Source of the DNA: Cyanobacteria bacterium UBA11153
GTDB lineage: Bacteria > Cyanobacteriota > Cyanobacteriia > Cyanobacteriales > Coleofasciculaceae
DNA length: 30,261 bases
Reading direction: 5' to 3'
NCBI GenBank assembly: GCA_003511885.1
Contig: DOIX01000311.1
Location: 1 to 30,261 of the forward strand
This document shows, piece by piece, positions 16,577-25,068 of the stretch; position 1 is the stretch's first letter, and each line of letters starts with the position of its first letter. The position numbers and the translations under genes were made by a program. Below the pieces are notes generated by a model. The model was not told where the DNA came from. It was given only the letters and a program-made list of their open reading frames with translations, and did no database searches.

Positions 16577-16616
16577 CCCTGGCCTATCAGCTATCTCCAA
16601 AGCCAGGGGTTTTTTT
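16577..16616 (+). terminator. Orphan Rho-independent terminator
   Basis: The stem CCCTGGC (16,577-16,583) / GCCAGGG (16,602-16,608) is followed, after one further G, by seven T residues (16,610-16,616). It reads on the plus strand, but both flanking genes (dacB and the membrane protein) are on the minus strand. No plus-strand protein gene precedes it within the 315-nt gap. A TTGACT at 16,535-16,540 is a weak upstream promoter element. A small RNA ending here is possible. Confidence 0.5.
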
Positions 16617-16624
16617 CTTGGGGA

Positions 16625-16667
16625 GTAGGGACTAGGGACTAGGGACTAGGGACTAGGGACTAGGGAA
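16625..16667. repeat. GACTAGG tandem heptamers
   Basis: Head-to-tail copies of GGGACTA (about five) follow the orphan terminator. They belong to the short tandem heptamer class. The rest of the 16,408-16,722 gap holds A/T-rich sequence and AACCAATAAC-type repeats with no recognisable gene. Confidence 0.8.
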
Positions 16668-16722
16668 TAACCAATAACAAAAATAAACAATCAAAAACCA
16701 ACAACCAATAACCAAAAATAAA

Positions 16723-17499
16723 TTAAGCCGTCTTAAAAAACCGGATAATTTCCCGTACACGATCCAAAAATTGACCATCTGTACTTAATTGCGCGATCGC
16801 ATTTTCCGCTTCCCGTCTCAGCCGTTGATGCTCTGCTTCATTTTGGGCTTCCATTTGTTCCAAAGATGCCCCTAAACGAGCCACTTCTTTGCGACTTTCT
16901 TCCCAGTAACGCTGCTGCGTAGCCACCCAGGAATAAGGTTCCTCCGGATCGAGCTTTTCTTCTATCTGCTTGACACTCATTTCTAAATTAGCAAAGCGAT
17001 CGCGCAATTCATAGATATCTTGGCGCGGATACTTAAATTCCTGACGAATCGCCGCCAATCGCGCAGCCAAATACTCATACAGTCGCACCGTAGGGCGCAA
17101 AATAGTTAAAAGTAACGCCGCACCAGAACTAATATAGCCAACTGGACTAATGCCCGTTGCCGCTAGAGCGTAAAGTCCAACCGCAGATACGATGTGAAGG
17201 ATAATCGCCACAAATAGCGATCGCGAAGCTACCACTTTGGCATAAACTACCTGCTGAGAGTCGATGGTAATCCCTTTATCCACCGATTGCGCAGCATCAG
17301 CTAAAACCTGTCTCGCGTCAAAATGGACATTCCACGGTACTGTCACCACCACTAACAACCACCAAAAACTCGCCACACCAACAATCCAATCTAGCAAATG
17401 ACCCGCACTAATATGTAACCACTGCAACAATCCAAACATCAGGAGCGTCAATATTCCCAATATGGCACTCAATCCGATAAAGTTAAACATCATAAACAC
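16723..17499 (-). CDS. Membrane protein with C-terminal coiled coil, unknown function
   Basis: The 258-residue protein has four predicted membrane helices (about 8-28, 37-57, 92-113, 118-137), with a short cytosolic or periplasmic segment between the second and third (NVHFDARQVLADAAQSVDKG). A long charged helical region follows (about 145-245, RFANLEMSVKQIEEKLDPEE and EARNE-type heptads such as LGASLEQMEAQNEAEHQRL) that should form a coiled coil. I recognise no enzyme motif. It could scaffold an envelope or division complex, which is inference from architecture. No operon partner is seen. The start is the first Met of MFMMFNF, and the Met at codon 3 or 4 is also possible. Confidence 0.8.
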   Translation of the reverse strand: MFMMFNFIGLSAILGILTLLMFGLLQWLHISAGHLLDWIVGVASFWWLLVVVTVPWNVHFDARQVLADAAQSVDKGITIDSQQVVYAKVVASRSLFVAIILHIVSAVGLYALAATGISPVGYISSGAALLLTILRPTVRLYEYLAARLAAIRQEFKYPRQDIYELRDRFANLEMSVKQIEEKLDPEEPYSWVATQQRYWEESRKEVARLGASLEQMEAQNEAEHQRLRREAENAIAQLSTDGQFLDRVREIIRFFKTA

Positions 17500-17677
17500 A
17501 AACCTCCCGTCACTAGAGCCATTACCCCTATCATGGGTAGGACTCCCAGCGACTGTGGAGAGGGTTGTGCTAGTTTAGCCAGTTTCACAATGGGGACTAT
17601 TGGCTATTGGCTATTGGCTCTTGGCTTGGGGCTAGAAGATAATAGTTAATTGCTAATTGTTAATTACTAATGACTAA

Positions 17678-19039
<1,362 letters not shown>

Positions 19040-19100
19040 TAGGCTATTGGCTCTTGGCTCGGGGCTAGGATGTGTTTTCTTTCCTTCTCAGTCAGATTTA

Positions 19101-19176
19101 GATCCCCCCAACTCCTCTTTTTTAGGGGGGATAATTTAGTCAAAGTCCCCCTTTTTAAGGGGGATTTAGGGGGATC
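19101..19176. repeat. GATCCCCC-bounded palindromic repeat
   Basis: This 76-base element is bounded by GATCCCCC and GGGGGATC. Inside are ATCCCCCC/GGGGGGAT arms (19,102-19,109 and 19,125-19,132) and a CCCCCTTTTTAAGGGGG hairpin followed by ATTTAGGGGGATC. The latter motif recurs at 20,049-20,070. It lies just upstream of the SH3-protein gene and could affect its expression. Confidence 0.8.
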
Positions 19177-19208
19177 TTAAAACATAATTCAGGTATAAAT
19201 TTTTAATT

Positions 19209-19703
19209 ATGGTGTCAGGTATCGCTAAATTTTGTCTCGGTTTTTTCTTAGCTATTTTCCTCTTGGTGGGAGGTGCTGTTGGTGTCGCGTATTACCTATT
19301 TACAAAAATGTCTGTTAATCCTCCTAAACCAATTTTTGCAGAAGAACAAAAACAATCCTCTCCTATTGCCAAACCTGTAAGTTTACCCACAGGTTCCAAC
19401 TCAAAACAGGCTAAGAAAGCCACTCCTGCACCTACTCCTAATGAGTCGCCCAAGACTCAGGAATTACCGCCAGGAGCTTATAAAGCACGGGTAACTTGGC
19501 CTGAAGGATTGAGTATTAGAGATCGACCTAATTTAGATTCTAATCGCACTAATGGTGTGGCTTATAATCAGGAAGTTTTTGTTTTGCAAGAGAGCGACGA
19601 TAAAAGATGGCAGAAAATTCGCATTGTTGATGGAGGTGAAGAAGGATGGATTAAAGCAGGTAATATTGAAAAACTTGATACTGCAACTGAGTCGCCTCAG
19701 TAA
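19209..19703 (+). CDS. Membrane-anchored bacterial SH3-domain protein
   Basis: The 164-residue protein has an N-terminal membrane anchor (about 8-32, CLGFFLAIFLLVGGAVGVAYY). Next is a Pro/Lys/Ser-rich spacer (about 37-90, with PAPTPNESPKTQ), then a bacterial SH3 (SH3b) domain (about 93-156: YKARVTWPEGLSIRDRPNLD, EVFVLQESDDKRWQKIRI, GWIKAGNIEKL). SH3b domains in such proteins commonly bind cell-wall peptides. With the anchor, this predicts a periplasmic wall-contact protein. There is no catalytic domain (no NlpC/P60 or amidase). It follows the SLH gene by 169 nt, separated by a palindromic repeat, so co-transcription is uncertain. Confidence 0.85.
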   Translation: MVSGIAKFCLGFFLAIFLLVGGAVGVAYYLFTKMSVNPPKPIFAEEQKQSSPIAKPVSLPTGSNSKQAKKATPAPTPNESPKTQELPPGAYKARVTWPEGLSIRDRPNLDSNRTNGVAYNQEVFVLQESDDKRWQKIRIVDGGEEGWIKAGNIEKLDTATESPQ

Positions 19704-19854
19704 TGAAGTTCCACAGATTACGGATATAAATTCTGAAATCTTTGGCTCTCTTTCAATCGCTTCACTTAGAGGATCAGTTCTAACCCATTTCTGAAATGTT
19801 GGCTAGTGCTATAGCAGTACAAATATAGATTAGGAAATTCTCTTTCGGCTTATT

Positions 19855-20059
19855 CCCCCTTTTTTAAGCAGGGCTGTTTCAAGAATGAAATTTGATAGAG
19901 CTAGAAAGCAGACTGGGCGCGATTTTCAGGTGATAAATCCTACTCAAAGAAAATTAGGGATTAATTATTACTAAAAACGCTTCTCTCCCCCTTCCCCCCT
20001 GCTCCCATTCTCCCCAATTTCTCAATGGAGAATGAAACAGCCCTGCTTTTTTAAGGGGG
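19855..20059. mobile_element. MITE-like element with 26-base terminal inverted repeats
   Basis: The left end (19,855-19,880) and right end (20,034-20,059) are inverted repeats matching at 22 of 26 positions, with a perfect 15-base inner part including GCAGGGCTGTTTC. The 205-base span has no coding frame and holds a C-rich tract. It lies in the 499-nt gap before kinase 1. A clear target duplication was not found. The rest of that gap shows no gene. Confidence 0.6.
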
Positions 20060-20202
20060 ATTAGGGGGTATCAAAACGTCCTAATTTCAATGCGTAGTGC
20101 GATAAACTCTATCTAATTAGCTAAACAAAATTTATAGTGATGACAGGATTAATAATAAATGCTATCTTCTAAAATAGACCCCCTATTAGCTCTTACCCAA
20201 TA

Positions 20203-21711
20203 ATGCCCTCAATCCTAAATAATCGCTATCAAATCATTAGCACTCTAGGCAGCGGTGGATTTGGTGAAACATTCCTGGCAGAAGATATCCACCTCCCCTC
20301 TCGCCGTCGCTGCGTAATTAAGCAACTTAAACCCATCGCCAATAATCCGCAGATATATAACATAGTTAAAGAAAGATTCCAACGAGAAGCAGCAATTTTA
20401 GAAGAATTGGGCAGTGGAAATAACCAAATTCCTAGTTTGTATGCTTACTTTGAGTTAGACAGTCAATTTTATTTAGTACAAGAATTAATTGAAGGTGTCA
20501 CTCTCACTAGTAAGATGCAGCAGTCAGGCATCCTGAGCGAAACTTCAGTTAGGGAAATATTAACCAATATTTTACCCGTCTTGGATTATATCCACAAAAA
20601 GGGAATTATTCACCGAGATATCAAACCGGATAATATCATCTTGCGGTCTTCCGATAATTTACCTGTCCTAATTGATTTCGGTGCAGTGAGAGAGACAATG
20701 GGGACAGTCGTAAATTCTCAAGGTAATCCCACTAGTTCCATTGTAATTGGTACTCCCGGATTTATGCCATCAGAACAAGCAGCGGGCAGACCAGTGTACT
20801 CTAGTGACTTGTATAGTTTAGGATTAACCGCAATTTATTTGCTTACTGGGAAAACACCCGAGCAGTTGGAAACAGATTCCCGCACAGGCGAGATTATTTG
20901 GCGCGAGTATGCACCCCTGATTAGCCCAAACTTAGGCATGGTAATAGATAAAGCGATTATGTCACATCCGCGCGATCGCTATTCTAGTGCAATGGAGATG
21001 TTACAAGCCTTGCAACATAAGGCTCAAACCGTTTCTTCAAGCCCATCTTTTTCTCAAACTACAGTAGTATCTCCACCACCAGTATTCCCATCATCTAATC
21101 AGACAATTCCACCTACCTCTTCTCCGTCAAATCAAGATAATAGCAAGACGATAATTTTGGGTAGTTTGATAGTAGGAGGATTGATTAGTGCATCTGTAGT
21201 GTTTGGTATGATATTGACTCGCTCTCCTGAATCTTCTTCAGAAAATACCACTACACAACAAGCATTATTGCCATCCCCTTCAGTTACTACTAAACCTATA
21301 GAATCACCAATTCAAAACACAGTAAATCCTTCCCCTTCTCCTTCAATAATACGACCAACGCCACAACCAGTTAATCGACCATCTCCAAAACAAGCAATAC
21401 CAGATTATTACTCATTGATTAATAATGCTCAGTATGAAACTGCATGGAAGCATTTATCTTCGCAATTCAGGAATAATTCCCAGCTTCACCCAAATGGTTA
21501 CATTTCTTATGTAGATTGGTGGCAAACAGTTAATTTTGTAGAGATTCAGGAAGTCAGAATGGTTGAAGAAGGTGCAGAAGTCGCCAGAGTTGAGACTCGA
21601 TTAAAATATTTGATGAAATCTGGTCGAGAAGCTTCTCATTATCTGCGCTTTAGATTAGTATGGGATGCTGAAACTAATAACTGGTTGATTGATGAGACTA
21701 AATCGATTTAG
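20203..21711 (+). CDS. Ser/Thr protein kinase 1, membrane-anchored with NTF2-like-style tail
   Basis: The 502-residue protein has a Hanks-type kinase domain at about 9-270: glycine loop GSGGFG (16-21), ATP lysine Lys40 (CVIKQLKP), catalytic HRDIKPDN (137-144, Asp139), DFG at 158-160 and the activation-segment end GTPGFMPSEQ. A Ser/Pro-rich stretch, one membrane helix (about 317-338) and another Pro/Ser-rich linker follow. A C-terminal domain of about 100 residues (YSLINNAQYETAWKHLSSQF ... LRFRLVWDAETNNWLID) resembles small extracytoplasmic NTF2-like domains. The kinase should therefore face the cytosol and the tail the periplasm. Its kinase half is a close paralogue of kinase 2 at 25,069, but the tails are unrelated. 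No clear Shine-Dalgarno is seen. Confidence 0.92.
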   Translation: MPSILNNRYQIISTLGSGGFGETFLAEDIHLPSRRRCVIKQLKPIANNPQIYNIVKERFQREAAILEELGSGNNQIPSLYAYFELDSQFYLVQELIEGVTLTSKMQQSGILSETSVREILTNILPVLDYIHKKGIIHRDIKPDNIILRSSDNLPVLIDFGAVRETMGTVVNSQGNPTSSIVIGTPGFMPSEQAAGRPVYSSDLYSLGLTAIYLLTGKTPEQLETDSRTGEIIWREYAPLISPNLGMVIDKAIMSHPRDRYSSAMEMLQALQHKAQTVSSSPSFSQTTVVSPPPVFPSSNQTIPPTSSPSNQDNSKTIILGSLIVGGLISASVVFGMILTRSPESSSENTTTQQALLPSPSVTTKPIESPIQNTVNPSPSPSIIRPTPQPVNRPSPKQAIPDYYSLINNAQYETAWKHLSSQFRNNSQLHPNGYISYVDWWQTVNFVEIQEVRMVEEGAEVARVETRLKYLMKSGREASHYLRFRLVWDAETNNWLIDETKSI

Positions 21712-21747
21712 TTCAATCATAGTAATTTGAGTGGATTCGTTAAGACA

Positions 21748-21812
21748 GGGTGAAGCATTTGGATATGAGGTATTGGGTTTTATGGATAACTTATCGCCCA
21801 AATGCTTCACCC
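21748..21812. repeat. GGGTGAAGCATTTGG inverted repeat
   Basis: Perfect 15-base arms (21,748-21,762 and 21,798-21,812) flank a 35-base loop just after kinase 1. No T-run follows. It resembles the dispersed palindromes elsewhere in the window and could fold at the mRNA end. Confidence 0.75.
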
Positions 21813-21882
21813 CTACATATTTATTACACTCACCAAAAAATAAATGAATTAATATATATATGCAGGGCAAGAGGAAACGCTC

Positions 21883-21966
21883 ATGCTAGATAGACAACAG
21901 CAAGTAGTTAATGACGTTGAAACACAACCACCAGAGTTTGTCTTGAAATTAACCCCAATCTGGTGA
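21883..21966 (+). CDS. Possible 27-residue small protein
   Basis: An ATG with GAGG 8 nt upstream opens a frame of 27 codons ending TGA (MLDRQQQVVNDVETQPPEF then VLKLTPIW). The ribosome-binding site is among the better ones in the window and a TATATAT stretch lies 25 or so bases before the ATG. No homology is recognised. It could be a small protein, a leader, or the surviving 5' end of a lost gene. Confidence 0.35.
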   Translation: MLDRQQQVVNDVETQPPEFVLKLTPIW

Positions 21967-22049
21967 ACCAACTGAGTTAAAAGGGAATTAACTAATTATT
22001 AGTCATTAGCCTGTCTGACTTCAGCAATTAGGCATTAGCCATTAACAAA

Positions 22050-23975
22050 TCAAAAAATATCCTTACGCTTCTGTACCATCCAAGTAACCGAAAAATAAAC
22101 TGCCAGATGCAATAACAAAATTCCCCAATTTAACCCTAAATTTCCCCAACTAGGCTCATAAACAGGAGTGGCTTCAAAGGGTAAAGGAATAGTACTACCA
22201 TCGGGTAATTTAGTAGGTTCTGGAACCATCGCATTAACATTAACTAATGTACCATAAGCCCCTACTGACCAACGACTTAACATTAGCCAAGATATCTTAC
22301 TACCAATTCCTTCCATCTTAAATAATACTCCAGAAAAAATAATCTGAGGTAGTAATAGTAAAGGTAAAGCACTATTTGCCTGAGAAGCATTTTTGACTAT
22401 GGCTGACACCATTAGTCCCAAACTCATGCTAGTAAATAGGGTTAAAAATGTAGTCATACCTAACCCTAATGACCAAGATATTAAATCAGTATTAGGTGAC
22501 TGAAAACCATTTAAAATAACAATTGCCATTAAGATAGTTTGCAGCAGTGCTAATCCCCCAAGTACTACTCCTTTAGAACCTAAATAGGCAAATAAACCCA
22601 AATTTACTAATCTTTCTCGCAGGTAAATAGCAGATTCTTTGACTATTTCTTGGAGAGAACTAGATAGTCCTACCCAAATGCTAGCACAGGTAAATACAAA
22701 TAAGACGCGCAGGGCTAAGGGGGCGAGGGTGGGATCGGGTTCCGCGCCGAGAATTAGGGGGTTTTTGTCTTTAATTGCTAGGGTAATTAAACTGATACCA
22801 ATTGGGGCAGTTAGGAGAGATAATCCTAAGTTAATGGGATCTCGTTGGATTAATTGGAAACCCCGTTGAGTTAATAGGGTTAATTGTTGTAAAAACGAGC
22901 GAGGAATTTGTTGAGGTGGGGAAGTTGCAGGTAGTTGCAAACTCCGGTTGCTGAGGTGATTGGTAATATAGCGTTGATAATAGTCAGATTTACTAAATTT
23001 TTCCGCTTCAGTAACAACAGTTTGCTTGTTTTCTAATTTATTATAGATATCGGCAAAATCACCTTGAGTAATCCCAAAAAAGTCCATGGCTTCTTGAGGA
23101 AGACCAAAGTAGCAGAGGTTTCCACCTTCTCCTAGGAAAACAATGCGATCGCACAATGTTATATTACTGGTGGCATGGGTAACTAAAATAACTGTCCTTC
23201 CTTGATTGGCTAATTTCCGCAGTAACTGCATCATTTTTTTATCCAATCCAGGATCGAGTCCGGATGTGGGTTCATCGAGAAAAAATAGTTTGGGATCTGC
23301 TAATAATTCTACCCCAATACTGACTCGTTTGCGCTGACCTCCACTTAATTGACTGACTAAGACATCGCGGCGATGAGACATTTCAATTTGTTGTAAGGTT
23401 CGTTCGACTACCTCTTCTATATTAATATCGGGTGGTAGTCTGAGTTTAGCAGCATAAGCGAGAACTTCTCCCACTTTTAGTTCTTTGTGAATAATATCAT
23501 CTTGAGGGACATAACCAATTTGGGTGCGGTAGATATTGAAGTTTGCCCGCAAGTTTTCTCCATTAAGATAGACTAATCCTTCAGTAGTGGGATCGATGCC
23601 CAATAGGGTGCGCATTAAGGTAGATTTTCCTGCACCACTACCGCCAACTAATGCGATAAATTGTCCAGGTTCAATGGGTAGGGAAATATCATTTAGCAGT
23701 CGCCTCCTTTTATTGTTTTTGTCTTTTACTTCCCGGACTAAATTATACGCATCTAGGCGAATGCGATCGCCTACGTCTGCTATAGTTAATTCATCTCCTT
23801 GTAAAATTAGGGTATAGGGTCCGATTAAAATTCTTGCACCTGTTGCTAGTACAACAGAGCCATTAACCCGTTGTCCGTTAACAAAAACTCCATTAGTACT
23901 GCGATCTTGTAAAACATAACGTCCCCCGCCCATCGCTATCAATAATCGCGTGGCAACGGGAGACAGTGGGCGCAT
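22050..23975 (-). CDS. ABCG-type ABC transporter (ATPase plus permease), 3' part of a frameshifted FHA fusion
   Basis: The 641-codon frame begins inside an FHA domain (GGGRYVLQDRSTNGVFVNGQ, residues 16-35). The ABC ATPase follows: Walker A GGSGAGKST (111-119), signature LSGGQ (210-214), Walker B FFLDE (231-235). Then come about six membrane helices of the ABC-2 permease type (from about 380; e.g. LRVLFVFTCASIWVGLSSS, LPLLLLPQIIFSGVLF). The order ATPase then permease is that of ABCG/White half-transporters. Its ATG at 23,975 is not a natural start, because the first half of this FHA domain is encoded in the overlapping frame 23,893-24,516. An indel near 23,923-23,927 separates the two. The substrate is unknown. 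Confidence 0.88.
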   Translation of the reverse strand: MRPLSPVATRLLIAMGGGRYVLQDRSTNGVFVNGQRVNGSVVLATGARILIGPYTLILQGDELTIADVGDRIRLDAYNLVREVKDKNNKRRRLLNDISLPIEPGQFIALVGGSGAGKSTLMRTLLGIDPTTEGLVYLNGENLRANFNIYRTQIGYVPQDDIIHKELKVGEVLAYAAKLRLPPDINIEEVVERTLQQIEMSHRRDVLVSQLSGGQRKRVSIGVELLADPKLFFLDEPTSGLDPGLDKKMMQLLRKLANQGRTVILVTHATSNITLCDRIVFLGEGGNLCYFGLPQEAMDFFGITQGDFADIYNKLENKQTVVTEAEKFSKSDYYQRYITNHLSNRSLQLPATSPPQQIPRSFLQQLTLLTQRGFQLIQRDPINLGLSLLTAPIGISLITLAIKDKNPLILGAEPDPTLAPLALRVLFVFTCASIWVGLSSSLQEIVKESAIYLRERLVNLGLFAYLGSKGVVLGGLALLQTILMAIVILNGFQSPNTDLISWSLGLGMTTFLTLFTSMSLGLMVSAIVKNASQANSALPLLLLPQIIFSGVLFKMEGIGSKISWLMLSRWSVGAYGTLVNVNAMVPEPTKLPDGSTIPLPFEATPVYEPSWGNLGLNWGILLLHLAVYFSVTWMVQKRKDIF

Positions 23976-24516
23976 CTAATTGTAGGTTAGCATTGGTGTC
24001 TCTTCCCAACATTACGGACTTATTTTTTAGGGAAATAAAACGCTGGCTTGGTGAGGTAACTGATTTGGGGTTTCTCGGATTAAAATAAGTAAGGATAATT
24101 AAGTTTTGCGGGTTTTGACCAATTTGCAATTCCATCCCATCTTCAAGGGTATATCCTTCAGTTGGACTAATGCGACTGTGATTGATAAATAAACCATTAC
24201 TACTAGGTTTACCACCATGTCCATCGTAAATTTGATAGTCATTCCCTACTTTGCGAAAATAAGCTTGACAACGAGAAATAACTTGCCAATCATCAGGAAC
24301 TATTAAATCGGCTTGTTGGGGATCTCGCCCTAAGATATGTTGGTTAGCTGTTAATTCTAGGCGATGTAAAGTTTTCCCTTGATTATTGAGAATGAGATAA
24401 GGATTGTTACTGGCAACTATAGTTTGAGTTTGTTTGCTAGTCATCTTGGGAAGATTGGATGGATAATTGTCGAGGTGCATCCCAGTTTTGCCAAAATATT
24501 TGGTTGTTTTATTCAA
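23893..24516 (-). pseudogene. 5' part of the FHA-FHA-ABC transporter gene, frameshifted
   Basis: This 207-codon frame encodes a first FHA domain (about 45-125: HILGRDPQQADLIVPDD, ISRCQAYF, SNGLFINHSRI). It then encodes the first half of a second (VMLGRDTNANLQLDAPTVSR, CHAIIDSDG) before running out of frame as RGTLCFTRSQY and stopping. Removing one base from the run of five C on the plus strand (23,923-23,927) joins it to the downstream frame as HAIIDSDGRGRYVLQDRSTNG, a perfect FHA continuation. The intact protein would be about 830 residues. FHA domains read phosphothreonine, and two Thr kinases flank the gene. The true start may be the ATG at 24,444 (MTSKQTQTIVASN) or 24,480; 24,516 is the longest. 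Whether this is a mutation or a sequencing error is open. Confidence 0.85.
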
Positions 24517-24519
24517 CCC

Positions 24520-24710
24520 CTTCCCTGCCCCTCCCCTGCAAGGAGAGGGGGGTAATATTTAACCCCTCCCCCAGCCCCTCCCCTGCAAGGAGAAGGGGGT
24601 AATATTTGACCCCTCCCCCAGCCCCTGCCCTGTCAGGGGAGGAGGATAAGAGGAATATTTCATGCTCCCCCTTCCCTTGCAGGGAAGGGGGTTGGGGGGT
24701 TAGGTTTTTC
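24520..24710. repeat. G/C-rich dispersed hairpin repeats, second cluster
   Basis: Repeated blocks of the form CCCCTCCCC(A/T)GCCCCTCCCCTGCAAGGAGA are spaced by GGGGGTAATATTT at 24,546 and 24,596. The cluster ends with a hairpin at 24,667-24,691 (11-base arms CCCCCTTCCCT) and GGGGGGTTAGGTTTTTC. The last 45 bases match 1,442-1,486 at 43 positions. It lies upstream of the FHA gene and may include its leader. Confidence 0.85.
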
Positions 24711-24828
24711 AAATATCGCAACTAAATCAGTCACGGCAGACTGACATCTAAATTATACAGGTAGATTTTTCAAGCACAAGGGATTCAGTTAGCTTTACAT
24801 TAACTTTACACTTGAGCCGGAAAAGCCA

Positions 24829-24857
24829 TTGACACCCTCTCAAATAAGTATTATCTT
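24829..24857 (+). promoter_or_regulatory. Sigma-70-type promoter upstream of kinase 2
   Basis: TTGACA (24,829-24,834) and TATCTT (24,852-24,857) are separated by exactly 17 bases, reading toward kinase 2. This is the best promoter match I found in the window. Transcription would start near 24,864, leaving a leader of about 205 nt. Confidence 0.6.
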
Positions 24858-24865
24858 AATATAAA

Positions 24866-24960
24866 GAACTTGGCGATAGCCAGGGTGTTGAACATTTTTC
24901 AAGTTTTACACAATTAGAATAATTATCCCAGAAAGTGAGGGAAACCACGCCAAGCTTTAG
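24866..24960 (+). ncRNA. Possible structured 5' leader or small RNA before kinase 2
   Basis: Complementary CTTGGCG (24,869-24,875) and CGCCAAG (24,950-24,956) could close a structure of about 88 nt. A hairpin TTGAA/TTCAA lies inside near 24,890-24,904. It starts within about 10 nt of the predicted transcription start. I match it to no known riboswitch or RNA family. The stretch after it holds three copies of TGTCTTAG (about 24,984-25,007). Confidence 0.3.
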
Positions 24961-25068
24961 TGTAATTTGGTTTCATTCCTCCCTGTCTTAGTGTCTTAGT
25001 GTCTTAGTGGTGCATTAAATAATTATTCCCCATAGCATTATCCCCTATCAATCTCCTCACAGTAAAAA

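Noticed and set aside
24509..24721. Second LTPQPPSLQGKG-type frame
   Set aside because: Repeat-derived for the same reason; no ribosome-binding site or conserved domain.
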